DNA of 64,000 nucleotides from Flavobacteriales bacterium. Its GTDB lineage: Bacteria > Bacteroidota > Bacteroidia > Flavobacteriales_D > Parvicellaceae. Below are positions 29,701 through 37,850 of the stretch, in pieces. Both the position numbers and the translations under genes were made by a program. The notes under the pieces were generated by a model. That model saw nothing but the letters and a program-made list of their open reading frames with translations, ran no database searches and was not told the origin of the DNA. Where the stretch lies: NCBI GenBank assembly GCA_020635565.1, contig JACJZN010000006.1:186001-250000 (forward strand). Direction: 5' to 3'. Each line of letters begins with the position of its first letter. Within the stretch, counting starts at the first letter, position 1.

Positions 29701-31507
29701 TTCTCCCAATCTTTACATTACAAGAGATTGGCGCGGAAACTGGGATAATGATGATGTGCTTTGGGAAATCTCAGATCTAAGAGACATTTCACTTAAGACA
29801 GATACTAGTTATCGATTAGGTTTAGATACGACCGCTTACCTTAAGGTATTGGAAAACAATAAAACTGGAGAGCTGAAAATAAGCGGTTCTTTCAATTATG
29901 AAGGTTTCAATAGTGGAGCCGCTTTTGCCATTACACCAGATCATCAATACATCTACCTTCCCACTTCAGGTCATGGAATTGGGAAATACACGCTCCCCGA
30001 TATGAAATTGGTTACTAAATGGGATGCACATGAAGAACATCCACTCATGATCCAATTGATGGGAACTGAAATGCTCACCATTGGAAATGATGGAAACGTG
30101 ATCCTTTGGGATCTATCTACCCCTATTCCTTCTGAACGCCTTCGTTTTTATGGCGATCAAGAGGGGTTATTTATGATCACTCCAGCGCATTATTATTCAG
30201 CGACCAAGGACAACATTGATTTCGTAGGGTTCAGAAAAGGAAACAACTTTATTCCGATATCAAGTTTTGACATGAAGTTCAATCGACCAGATATTATTTT
30301 AAAAGCCCTCGGCTCACATCAATCCGCGTTGATAGAAACCTATAAAGTAGCTTATGACAAGCGTTTGAAGAGAATGAATATTCAGGAAGTAGACCTCGAA
30401 ATAGAAAAACTACCTGTGCTACGCATCGAGAACCTGGAGTATTTACCCAAATTCACCAACGATGGTACATTGGAGATCATTGCCAATTGCAATACACCTC
30501 TAGAGAACATTCGACTTTGGGTAAACGGTGTTGCACAAACTACCAGCATTACGCCTATCGAATCTGGCTATAGTTTTACGGTAGAACTCGTGAACGGGAT
30601 GAATGAGATCGAACTCAAGGGAGTAACTTCCACTGGGAATTCTACCCTTCCGGTGCAATACACCCTTGAACGTAATTCGACTAAAACGAGCAACAATCTG
30701 TATGTGCTCTCTATTGGGGTTAGCGAATACATGGATAGCACCTTCAACCTCGGTTATGCGGCAAAAGATGCAAAAGATGTGAGCAGTGTGTTTACTCAAC
30801 TAGAAAACTTTGACACGGTCAGTAATTTTACATTACTAAATGAAGACGTAACATCAGAAGCCTTGTCTGAGATCCAGGAATATTTAGACCGAGCCACCAT
30901 CAATGATATTGTGGTGATCTATGTAGCTGGGCATGGGTTATTAGACGAGAATTTTGACTATTACTATGCCGTGCATGATGTGGATTTTAATCATCCTGCA
31001 ACTAAGGGATGGAGCTATGATCTGTTTGAAAAACTTATCAGTCAGAGCAAAGCCAACAAGAAGTTATTGCTTTTTGATACTTGCCACGGAGGTGAAATAG
31101 ACAAAGAAGAACTTGCCCTGAATGAGACTGAACAAACCGAAGATGGCGATGTTGCTTTCAGAGCCAGTAAAACCTTTAATTATTTGGCTCAACCCACGAA
31201 TGCGAGTGAGCTATCGAAAAGCTTCTTTGGAGATTTCCGGAAAGGTGTAGGCGCCACGGTGATTGCCAGCTCTGGAGGGGCTGAATATGCCGCAGAAAGT
31301 GATATCTATAAAAACGGTATCTTCACTTACTTCCTAAGAAAAGGATTGACAGCTAACGAAGCTGACCTTAATGGGGATCATCAAATTACGGTTAATGAAT
31401 TGAGAATTTACCTCAACGAAGAAGTAAGGAAGGCGACCAATGGCAAACAAAATCCGGGTACACGTATTGTGAATGACAAGCACGAAATGGTGCTGAAGGT
31501 GTATTAA
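26711..31507 (+). CDS. WD40-repeat protein with C-terminal caspase-like (C14) protease domain
   Basis: The 1598-residue product begins with a hydrophobic segment (SKLLFIATLLLITHRYYPQ) that may be a signal peptide. Residues about 30-1240 contain beta-propeller material; clear WD40 units include AVESFAISPDQKYLATGGQD with IILWDFHTG (about 570-605) and MLTIGNDGNVILWDLSTP (about 1120-1140). From about 1325 comes a caspase-fold peptidase: NNLYVLSIGVSEY, YAAKDAKDV, VIYVAGHG with catalytic His 1408, LLFDTCHGG with catalytic Cys 1458, and a dockerin-like/EF-hand-type DLNGDHQITVNELRIYL near 1555-1571. Both catalytic residues are present. Such fusions may act as sensors that unleash proteolysis. If the signal peptide is real it is a periplasmic or exported protease rather than a cytosolic defence protein. 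It is monocistronic. Confidence 0.87.
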   Translation: MSLSKLLFIATLLLITHRYYPQEYFESFMGEEVHIPAYSEYYQDRYRPERDKVFLGTYTEGIIQYQTTPVFAPIDTIRCYNGYLKAFDYQPFSNYSEELMAIASSEKELIIYDLQNQEVLLNTTLPNTLNDVQFSNIDPHIIWAADASGYLIQYNWVEKRVDKYQVHSKGIARIELFLDKIITSSFDHTIKVHHQKTLAEEQSLKCQIPPLEFDVSVDGILAIAAAKGVALYSIIDQKWLYGKELLNKKVKAYEGDSKKYYWNPYLNDDESQYAGSTQKITFLRHGHTIAYSNPYQGLWFTELNDPSLLVRPYAFQDSLITAEPKYIFNQDNHLSFYAQDYGFDEYLLENPPYVLQKKATYIDRIDPEHGLKRKHLPFDEIVVEGFDFDLSYSFDPTGQRGPSSFVTLDNLYFSKDTNYAYPVYLSMNHIEHLIPFPAKEEDLVAYSDEIGAYLGAERFDMCYEDLENYTIDPLCVLENTWMTRDTSTFYKQDESFSLYSYLGEETYEQLEVRDLVIRNIVSSAMVYKHGVQEEPKATQEAADHRGTTSQLYMDDAFIRMDQKGHLSAVESFAISPDQKYLATGGQDTKIILWDFHTGVKLKELDYSKINDFEKYWQTYETDWEFSFTFMTFHPTQSWIIASTRYKGSICLDYQTGKIIGQGNSFEYATLSDDGRFVIDDQNNLYTLPNMIPIDSYEGDYMVEKPMVGNNKVIARPKDKNLSVYTDSYRGSELELIEQNMQKKSDGSRFDLLSNGFVSPNGNWFVSDSVIYDKKNNECYNLEGYPKGDYNYAPVYLKGDFSPDHKYFAYPAYKKIKLFNLETKQFSTIIDTTVYKFEAPVRFSADSKYLVSRVWEIKGGELNWLEEANTNRTLGIYDVTTLHKFRHHTGHPVEPMQVRTDSSMRYLLFQGVGFLYLLDRETLEIQQLKIKQESFNYSVSYGSSVIRTTTEGDPVVYGELSHDYSNGTTRFEYEWQPHTGIFKRYFEDETGIDFYENNSPNLYITRDWRGNWDNDDVLWEISDLRDISLKTDTSYRLGLDTTAYLKVLENNKTGELKISGSFNYEGFNSGAAFAITPDHQYIYLPTSGHGIGKYTLPDMKLVTKWDAHEEHPLMIQLMGTEMLTIGNDGNVILWDLSTPIPSERLRFYGDQEGLFMITPAHYYSATKDNIDFVGFRKGNNFIPISSFDMKFNRPDIILKALGSHQSALIETYKVAYDKRLKRMNIQEVDLEIEKLPVLRIENLEYLPKFTNDGTLEIIANCNTPLENIRLWVNGVAQTTSITPIESGYSFTVELVNGMNEIELKGVTSTGNSTLPVQYTLERNSTKTSNNLYVLSIGVSEYMDSTFNLGYAAKDAKDVSSVFTQLENFDTVSNFTLLNEDVTSEALSEIQEYLDRATINDIVVIYVAGHGLLDENFDYYYAVHDVDFNHPATKGWSYDLFEKLISQSKANKKLLLFDTCHGGEIDKEELALNETEQTEDGDVAFRASKTFNYLAQPTNASELSKSFFGDFRKGVGATVIASSGGAEYAAESDIYKNGIFTYFLRKGLTANEADLNGDHQITVNELRIYLNEEVRKATNGKQNPGTRIVNDKHEMVLKVY

Positions 31508-31535
31508 TTGAATGGGGGGATTTAAGAAGGTGGTG

Positions 31536-31603
31536 GTATTTTACCCCTCCGCTTGGCAGCACCTTCCCTTCGAAGAGGAGGACTTTAGGGAAGGGGGATT
31601 TTA
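31536..31603 (+). repeat. Diverged palindromic repeat after the caspase gene
   Basis: CCCCTCCGCTTGGCAG...CTTCCCTTCGAAGAGGAGG...GGGAAGGGGG resembles the dispersed C/G palindrome family but is degenerate. The 202-base gap between the genes contains nothing else I can name. Confidence 0.45.
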
Positions 31604-31709
31604 GAATGGTATGCTTTCACTTGTTGATGATTCTTTGTTTCAAATGTCTTGGTGCGAAAGAAAAGGATCATTTTTTCAATGCCATGAATAACGCTTTAAA
31701 GACAACTAT

Positions 31710-33686
31710 TTAATAAGGTGCTATGATGGCTTCGATCTTTTTCTTGGTCCAAATGAAGTTATCGATCTCTGGAGAGGCTAATAGTTCATCGATCGTTTGA
31801 TATAATTTTTTTTGCACCTTATCAAATCCTTCTTTTTCAGTAGGACTAGCCTCATAGATCAGACCGGCATTCATTGTGGCACAATACGAATGCACTCCTA
31901 TGATGGCTTCGTACTTATCTACCATCCTTTCCATAGACTCCAGTTCATCCAACACTTCTAATGCATAATCGTTGATGGCATCTGCATGAAGATTCCTATC
32001 TTCTGGTGCGAGGTATGCTTTGATCCTCAATAAATAATTAAGGATATCCCAATCTCCTATTGCAAGTATTTCCTCATCCTTTAGGTTGGCATCGATCAAT
32101 TGAGCTATTTCAACACCTCTTGGATCTTCTTGATCATCGAGATGATCGATCAACTTCGTCCAGATTATTAATTTCCAGTTCCCCAGCCTACCTAAAAGAC
32201 GCATATCTGAAGCAGTGATGGTGGCCACTTCGGAAAGTGTTCTTTCAATGACCGTGTCAGTATACTCTTCTAGATTTACACTAGGCGTTAACGCTACGCA
32301 CATGGTCTTTTTGCTAGTATGATCCAGTAGTCCTGCACGTTTTAGCACAAAATCAGAAGAAAAATAGGCTGGTCTATCGGGATTGCTATTCATGAAATCT
32401 AATACTGCCAGATCTCCTAGTGAATACAGCTGTCCTTTATGGTGATATACCAAGTTGGCTCCCTGATAATTAAACGATACCGCAGCCGAAACCCTGTCGA
32501 ATTTCATGACATCCTCTTCTCCCGATTTAATCTGATCGAGCAAGGTGGCCGTCAATTCCTCGATGGAAGCTGGTTCATCGTTTTCTTGATCCACCACCAA
32601 ATACATCGACTTATTGGCCTGTATCTCCTGTATCGGTAAATTCGTCTCAACTTGATACAGGTCTTGAAATAACTTAAAATAAGCAGGAGAACTCATTAGA
32701 GACTGGTTTAACACGATGACATCTGTTCTGTATCCCAACACTAATTGTGCGTACCACAATGGGTAGGAATCGTTGTCTCCGTTGGTAAACAAAAAACTAT
32801 TGGGTGCACAGTCATCCAACAGGGACTTTGCAAAAGTGAGGTAAGGAGTTGGATATTCCGCTTTCTCCAGAAAGGTTTGGGCTTTTTCTGGCTCCAAGAT
32901 CGACCTCAAGCTGTAATAATAATGCAGACAACTATTGGCGTATTTGAGTTGAACGTTCCCTATTGCCAGTGTATTGTAATTTGGGTTTAGTGCTATCAAC
33001 TGCTGATAATAATCCAAGGACTTTTCAGCATACTCGATCATTCCGTCTACCTGCTCTGGTGACACCTTTTTGTAGATCGTTTCCTCGTATTTCCCTTTGA
33101 GTGGACTTTCTCCAAACTGACCCGGGTGAATGTAATCCCCTGAGATCATGTCGCAAGATCGGGCGAGCATTTCTAATTCTACTTCCGTTTTATGCTCCTT
33201 ATGCTCGAGTGCTTCCAACACGTCAATAGGCCAGTTATCATAGCCATAGTACATAAAGAAGTCATAGCTGGTTGCTTTAGACATCATCTTACCCAGTCCG
33301 CTCAGATCATATTCAAATGCGACTTTCAGTGCATCCGCAGCGGTGCCACCTGGAGGCGTATAGGTAAGTAGGTCTATGGCATATTCTTTAACACCTTCTA
33401 GCGATTGGAACTCACCACTTTGCACATCCCAAATAGTGAATTGATCAATGACCTCCAGTTCTGGGATTGACTTAATTTCTAATGAATAACCTGCAGGATC
33501 TTTAGTAATGGCGTATACGCATCCATCACAACCGGTATTGACCTGCATTCTTAGGTGAGATAATACTTCCTCAAATTGTGGGTATGAATGATCGGTTTGC
33601 GCTGTCTCTTCGACCTCTGGGGTTTCAGAATTTCCGCAAGAAAGGGCAAAAAAGGTGACGGCTACGAGTAGAATAATATTTTTCAT
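31710..33686 (-). CDS. Periplasmic lipoprotein related to the soluble part of DUF2723 membrane proteins
   Basis: The 658-residue protein has a lipobox (MKNIILLVAVTFFALSCGN, Cys 17). The middle carries DYIHPGQFGESPLKGKYEET and, near residues 290-330, SFLFTNGDNDSYPLWYAQLV followed by LGYRTDVIVLNQSLM. I know this NGDNDxxPLWYAQ...YRTDVxVxN pattern from the periplasmic C-terminal portion of DUF2723 (glycosyltransferase-like) membrane proteins of Bacteroidota. Here there are no membrane helices, so the soluble portion stands alone with a lipid anchor. Helical repeats around 215-290 look TPR-like. Function unknown. Confidence 0.65.
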   Translation of the reverse strand: MKNIILLVAVTFFALSCGNSETPEVEETAQTDHSYPQFEEVLSHLRMQVNTGCDGCVYAITKDPAGYSLEIKSIPELEVIDQFTIWDVQSGEFQSLEGVKEYAIDLLTYTPPGGTAADALKVAFEYDLSGLGKMMSKATSYDFFMYYGYDNWPIDVLEALEHKEHKTEVELEMLARSCDMISGDYIHPGQFGESPLKGKYEETIYKKVSPEQVDGMIEYAEKSLDYYQQLIALNPNYNTLAIGNVQLKYANSCLHYYYSLRSILEPEKAQTFLEKAEYPTPYLTFAKSLLDDCAPNSFLFTNGDNDSYPLWYAQLVLGYRTDVIVLNQSLMSSPAYFKLFQDLYQVETNLPIQEIQANKSMYLVVDQENDEPASIEELTATLLDQIKSGEEDVMKFDRVSAAVSFNYQGANLVYHHKGQLYSLGDLAVLDFMNSNPDRPAYFSSDFVLKRAGLLDHTSKKTMCVALTPSVNLEEYTDTVIERTLSEVATITASDMRLLGRLGNWKLIIWTKLIDHLDDQEDPRGVEIAQLIDANLKDEEILAIGDWDILNYLLRIKAYLAPEDRNLHADAINDYALEVLDELESMERMVDKYEAIIGVHSYCATMNAGLIYEASPTEKEGFDKVQKKLYQTIDELLASPEIDNFIWTKKKIEAIIAPY

Positions 33687-33874
33687 GGAGCTAAAATAGC
33701 AAATGATATTTTAACACTAGTGCGATTTACTGTTCTTTTCAACGCACTTGCATTTTAGGTTGGGAAATGGCGGAGGGGAATCATTGAGCACCCTACCCCT
33801 CTCCTAGAAGTGGAGAAATAAAATGGATGCTCTAATAATTACTACTCCTTACTATTTTTACGTTTAAAACCGAT

Positions 33875-33899
33875 TACCTTTGTTACAAAACGTAACAAA
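33875..33899 (+). promoter_or_regulatory. -7 box overlapped by an 8-bp inverted repeat at the start of a small gene
   Basis: TACCTTTG (33875-33882) fits TAnnTTTG. It is overlapped by TTTGTTAC-aaaac-GTAACAAA (33879-33899), a perfect 8-bp inverted repeat ending one base before the ATG at 33900. The arrangement would let a dimeric regulator block both the polymerase and the ribosome. No gene here is an obvious regulator. Confidence 0.5.
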
Positions 33900-34160
33900 A
33901 TGTCTTACACCAAACACTTCGCAGCCACCATCCGAGATCATGGCATGATCAACCTCTCTCCTACGCAATTCAGGCGCATGATGAACATCGTGTACCTAGA
34001 AGGTAAACTGGATCAACTCAAGATCATTAAACGAGACCTACCTACAGAAGAGGAACGGAAATACGATATCCAACTCTTTAAGCTGAATTCTCAACTGACC
34101 GAACAAACGGGCAATCTACCTCCTGGGGAGTTGGTGAGGGAAATGAGTCATTTGAGTTGA
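33900..34160 (+). CDS. Small helical protein, function unknown
   Basis: The 86-residue product (MSYTKHFAATIRDHGMINLSP...) is soluble, charged and predicted helical, with LSPTQFRRMMNIVYLEGKLDQL in the middle and a proline/glycine break (NLPPGELV) near the end. There is no signal peptide or known motif. A -7 box and an inverted repeat lie directly at the start, which supports expression. It belongs to a cluster of very small genes (33.9-36.3 kb). Confidence 0.6.
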   Translation: MSYTKHFAATIRDHGMINLSPTQFRRMMNIVYLEGKLDQLKIIKRDLPTEEERKYDIQLFKLNSQLTEQTGNLPPGELVREMSHLS

Positions 34161-34177
34161 TAACGTAAGTTAACCGT

Positions 34178-34897
34178 TTATGGCTGTTTATCTAACTTGC
34201 CATGCATCCCTTGTACTCGATCCAAGGATAGGACAAACGCGTAATAGGCGGGCTGGTTATCCGTAATTTTAACAAAAAGTGTATCAGCTGCGGCATGTCC
34301 TTTTGGGGCAACAATGAAATACTCCGATCCACTAATCCATTTTAGTTCAAAGCGGGTAGAATCTCCTGTAATCGGATTATACTCTATTTGATAATCTTCA
34401 AACCGTTCTAATAAAAGATCTCCATTCAAATAAAATTTACCCATGCGGATATCTTCTGTATCTCCTTGAAAAGCAGCTATCTCCTGATAATTCTCACCCT
34501 TTCCGAATGAACCCGAGGTATCTATACTTATTCCGATCTGCATCATCACCAGAAAAAGGAACGCTATACTCATCAACACCAAGTAAACCACTCTAAAACT
34601 CTGCATCCAACGTTGTTTGTAGGATCTTGTCTTGCTCATTAATAAAGCTATACTCGCTCCCAACGCTAGCGCAAGAATCAGAAAAGTTAAGGGCAATCCA
34701 TACGTGACTCCAATGTAGTAGGCTTGCTCCATCCAAGGCACTAAATCAAACATGAGTGGGATCATCGATTGCACCAGCATGGTCATCACACTTAGCACCA
34801 GCAAAACAACAATAGCAATGATCGTTCGTCTTTTACGTTTGGAGGATCGCTCTTGAGCTACTGTACTCGGGATGATTTCTGTATCTAGGTTTTGCAT
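34178..34897 (-). CDS. Membrane protein with three helices and an extracytoplasmic domain, function unknown
   Basis: The 239-residue protein has a basic N-terminus (SSKRKRR), three hydrophobic helices (about 24-50, 60-90, 100-122) and a C-terminal beta-rich domain (KGENYQEIAAFQGDTEDIRM, YFIVAPKGHAAADTLFVKIT) of about 110 residues. I recognise no family. It is convergent with the small gene at 33900 and divergent from the one at 34974. Confidence 0.65.
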   Translation of the reverse strand: MQNLDTEIIPSTVAQERSSKRKRRTIIAIVVLLVLSVMTMLVQSMIPLMFDLVPWMEQAYYIGVTYGLPLTFLILALALGASIALLMSKTRSYKQRWMQSFRVVYLVLMSIAFLFLVMMQIGISIDTSGSFGKGENYQEIAAFQGDTEDIRMGKFYLNGDLLLERFEDYQIEYNPITGDSTRFELKWISGSEYFIVAPKGHAAADTLFVKITDNQPAYYAFVLSLDRVQGMHGKLDKQP

Positions 34898-34973
34898 GAT
34901 GGTAAATATAGATAATTGGATTCATTCCTCTGAACATAACTTTTTTACGAAGTACTACCCTACTTTTGATTCT

Positions 34974-35195
34974 ATGAACACCAAACAATACATCCAGCAC
35001 GAGCGCAAATGGTTGAGCAAAGCCATGCATTTGATGCTCAACGAAAAAGTAGTTAAAGAACTTAACCCTGTAGAGCAACTGCGGTACCGAGAATTGATCG
35101 AACGAGTGATCGAAGGAGAATTAGATTTTTTGATCGAGGCTCCTAAAGAGTATCAGGAACTGTATGGTGGGAATGAGTTGAGGGTAATAAAGTGA
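34974..35195 (+). CDS. Small helical protein, MNTKQYI family
   Basis: The 73-residue product from ATG 34974 (MNTKQYIQHERKWLSKAMHL...) is helical and charged, ending VIEGELDFLIEAPKEYQELY. Starting here avoids overlap with the divergent gene at 34897 and matches the beginning of the broken copy at 36229 (MNTKQYIDHEREWLNKA), which shows that the ATG is the natural start. No known domain. Confidence 0.6.
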   Translation: MNTKQYIQHERKWLSKAMHLMLNEKVVKELNPVEQLRYRELIERVIEGELDFLIEAPKEYQELYGGNELRVIK

Positions 35196-35201
35196 TAAGC
35201 T

Positions 35202-35339
35202 ATGAATAAAAAGAAATACAATCAACTATTTTATCAAGAGCAAATCTGGTTAGAGGATTATGAAGATATTTCCACAGAAAAGGAAACTAGTACAAAAGCG
35301 GAGAAAAAGATTGGAGCAAATGAAAAAGCTGAAGAATAA
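35202..35339 (+). CDS. Possible very small gene downstream of the MNTKQYI gene
   Basis: A 45-codon frame (MNKKKYNQLFYQEQIWLEDY...) begins 6 bases after the stop of the preceding gene. Its opening loosely echoes MNTKQY...W. The tail is Lys/Glu-rich. Support is only position and resemblance, so this may be chance. The following 220 bases (35340-35559) hold no gene I can support. Confidence 0.3.
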   Translation: MNKKKYNQLFYQEQIWLEDYEDISTEKETSTKAEKKIGANEKAEE

Positions 35340-35559
35340 AGAAATTTAAGCAAGATCGTGAAAGGAGAAAGTGATAAAGAGACGTTAAAATGGTGGATGA
35401 ATAGATATTAATTAGGTGATCATTTTTTTTGCCCACTCAACCACTCTATCATCATGTTGAATGACAAGTCTTTTCATGAGTGAACATGGTATAACGCTTT
35501 GACAAAAACCTGCCCTCCTCGGCACTCTTTTTGCACTTCTTCTACAGAAATGCGGCAAT

Positions 35560-35937
35560 ATGCACTACTTCATTCAAAAAATAACAATTGACAATGGCGA
35601 CTACATGGTCAAAGTCCCTGGTGAAATGATGTTTGAAAAACACAACTACCAAATGGATCAAGCAGCTAAAGTTATCTACCTAAATGTCAGTACGAGATTA
35701 CAACAACAGATCTCTGTAGAGAACATAAAAACCATCTTCAGCCATGTCGATGAATATATCAAGCAAAAAAACCTTTTAGGGATCTCACCAAATATGTTCG
35801 ATCCTGAGTGTTCGCTTTACTTGACAGAAGCATTAATAGAAGAAGACATCTTTTTAGGAACAATCGATTATGACGAACTTTTCCTTGCTGAATTATTCTA
35901 CATGAAGTTGATTGGGTTATTAGATGAGGAAGAGTAA
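35560..35937 (+). CDS. Conserved-looking soluble protein, function unknown
   Basis: The 125-residue product (MHYFIQKITIDNGDYMVKVPGEMMFEKHNY...) is acidic, with an N-terminal beta portion and a C-terminal helical portion (ISVENIKTIFSHVDEYIKQK, LFLAELFYMKLIGLLDEEE). It has no signal peptide, metal site or motif I recognise. Codon use resembles its neighbours. It stands alone in the small-gene cluster. Confidence 0.55.
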   Translation: MHYFIQKITIDNGDYMVKVPGEMMFEKHNYQMDQAAKVIYLNVSTRLQQQISVENIKTIFSHVDEYIKQKNLLGISPNMFDPECSLYLTEALIEEDIFLGTIDYDELFLAELFYMKLIGLLDEEE

Positions 35938-35998
35938 CAAAGACTAATCTCTAAGATAAATCTAACTACCTATTTGGATAGCCTGTCACGCCAATGCG

Positions 35999-36171
35999 TG
36001 AGGGGGACACAGGGGGAGGATTGTACAATTAAAAACCTCAACTATTAATTGCCTGATGGTCAGTTCGAGTGATGCGACAGAAATAAGCATCGTATCGAGA
36101 ACAACTCACAACTCCCCCTTCGGGCGCCTACGCTAAAGCTTCAGCGACAGCGTGAGGGGGCTGGGGGGAGG
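35999..36171 (+). repeat. Palindromic repeat cluster with an enlarged loop
   Basis: 35999-36020 holds a half unit (GAGGGGGACACAGGGGGAGGATT). At 36111-36171 CTCCCCCTTC and GAGGGGGCTGGGGGGAGG enclose an extra 30-odd bases that themselves form a hairpin around CGCTAAAGCTTCAGCG. The same enlarged form, in the opposite orientation, occurs at 53998-54052 and 54936-54995, while 39166-39196 has the simple form. Confidence 0.75.
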
Positions 36172-36228
36172 TAAACACCAACCCCAAAACGTAACCATTT
36201 TACGCTCTCCCCTCCTACCTTCACCCTC

Positions 36229-36318
36229 ATGAACACTAAACAATACATCGACCACGAACGCGAGTGGCTCAATAAAGCAGAAGAGATCATGATGAATGAT
36301 ATGTTGTTAGGTGAGTGA
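36229..36318 (+). pseudogene. Truncated copy of the MNTKQYI small gene
   Basis: The frame reads MNTKQYIDHEREWLNKAEE and stops after 29 codons. Twelve of the first 17 residues match the gene at 34974 and the DNA is also similar, but the homology ends within 30 codons. It begins 58 bases after a palindromic repeat. Best read as a broken duplicate; a functional 29-residue peptide is possible but unsupported. Confidence 0.55.
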
Positions 36319-36366
36319 TTGAGTACAACGTGAAAATCGTATGTAAAACAGCTCATATTCAAGATA

Positions 36367-37803
36367 TCACTCTCCCCATTCAAAGGTGTAGGTCTCTCCA
36401 TTAAGAGGAACACGCAAATACACCTTTTGAGCTTTTTTAAATTTAATGTTTATGGCTCCGTAGATTTCCTGACCAGGAAAGATTGTGTTCTTTTTTAAAT
36501 AGTCTTGGTTTAGCCTTTCTTTTACTTGATACTGTTGTTGCTCAAAATTATTAATATTATTCTGAGCATTCTGTTGAGCGGCATAAGCATCTGAGCCATT
36601 GTAGCTTGAGACTGTTCCGCTAGTCGTACTGTAAGAAGAAGTACTTGAACTACCAAATACGTTTGAGGTTGCGCTATTCCCCCTTCCATCAGATGCATAC
36701 CCGAAAGCTGACCCGTAAGAGGAAGAATAACCGTACGTGTTCGATGTATACGAAGCTGATGAATATCCCGCCTGGTTTGCTGCAGATACTTCTCCCCAAG
36801 CAACTAATGCTGAATTCCATGCTTGTCTGTTTGTTACTTTTTTCATGTATTCTTGATGAGACAGCACATCTCCGTATTCAATGTCTCCATCAATCTCGAA
36901 AATGGCTTCAATCTCTTCAGGATCAAACAAAAACTCTTGATCGCCAACATTGGTTACTGTAACGTATGCAGTGTAATAGTTACCATATTGCTTTTCATGG
37001 GATAGCATCACGGCAATGATAACATTGTTGTGGTTATAGTATTGAACAGCTTCACCTTCCAAATAAACTAATCCTTTAACCGCTGAAAAATCTCTTCGAA
37101 ACGTTACGTCACCAGTATATTCATCGTAGGTTTCAACAACTCCACTCCATTCAGTCTTGCTATCATCATCATGATCTAACAGTCTAACATAACCCATTCC
37201 TTCCAGTGCCCCGGATTTGTAATAATCATGAACAGGATTAATAATTCGATTGTGCTTATCGAAATCGACTAACCGATAAAATGTACATTCTTCAAAACTC
37301 TCTACTCCATACCAGTTCTCAGAATAAAAAATGGTGTCAGTTCGATATACTTCAGGCATTTCTTTCTCTTCTATTTCATCCAATAACACCTCACTTGAAA
37401 CAGCATACGACCCACTAGGTACATTATCTTTTGTTTGGGCTGAACCATTTGACTTGACGTTAGCTTGTTGAGATTGTCCATTTTTCCCAAATTCACCCTC
37501 CTTGAGTTCTTTTTCCATGGTCTCATAGATCAAATCTCTCTTGCTCTTTAAATCAGCCGCTTTTACATAATCTTCAGCCTTTACCGCTTGTTCAATTTTT
37601 TTGTTGTATTCTTCAATTTCAGCTTGGTAGGTTGAAAACTTTTCGATTTTAAGTTTGATTTCATTCGCTTTTAGGAAGTCTTCATTCGCTATTGCTTCTT
37701 GTTTCTGCTTCTCAAGGTCTTCACGGGAAAAGGAGTTGCTACCCTGTGCAAAAGAGACAGTCACCCAAATAAATACACTTATAAAAGCTAATAGCAACTT
37801 CAT
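36367..37803 (-). CDS. Exported protein with UVR-like motifs, function unknown
   Basis: The 478-residue protein has a signal peptide (MKLLLAFISVFIWVTVSFA, then QG). Residues 25-110 carry two UVR-type helical hairpins: AIANEDFLKANEIKLKIEKF and AVKAEDYVKAADLKSKRDLI. The middle is beta-rich (RTDTIFYSENWYGVESFEEC). Residues about 335-420 form a Ser/Gly/Tyr-rich low-complexity stretch (SSASYTSNTYGYSSSYGSAF), then a Gln/Asn-rich helix and a final beta segment. In cytosolic proteins UVR motifs bind partners (UvrB/UvrC, McsA); here they are exported. The low-complexity part may be a surface or aggregation-prone linker. No family recognised as a whole. Confidence 0.65.
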   Translation of the reverse strand: MKLLLAFISVFIWVTVSFAQGSNSFSREDLEKQKQEAIANEDFLKANEIKLKIEKFSTYQAEIEEYNKKIEQAVKAEDYVKAADLKSKRDLIYETMEKELKEGEFGKNGQSQQANVKSNGSAQTKDNVPSGSYAVSSEVLLDEIEEKEMPEVYRTDTIFYSENWYGVESFEECTFYRLVDFDKHNRIINPVHDYYKSGALEGMGYVRLLDHDDDSKTEWSGVVETYDEYTGDVTFRRDFSAVKGLVYLEGEAVQYYNHNNVIIAVMLSHEKQYGNYYTAYVTVTNVGDQEFLFDPEEIEAIFEIDGDIEYGDVLSHQEYMKKVTNRQAWNSALVAWGEVSAANQAGYSSASYTSNTYGYSSSYGSAFGYASDGRGNSATSNVFGSSSTSSYSTTSGTVSSYNGSDAYAAQQNAQNNINNFEQQQYQVKERLNQDYLKKNTIFPGQEIYGAINIKFKKAQKVYLRVPLNGETYTFEWGE

Positions 37804-37850
37804 TTTCTAAAAATATTAAATCGGTAGAACTTATTCAAATTTTAATAAAA

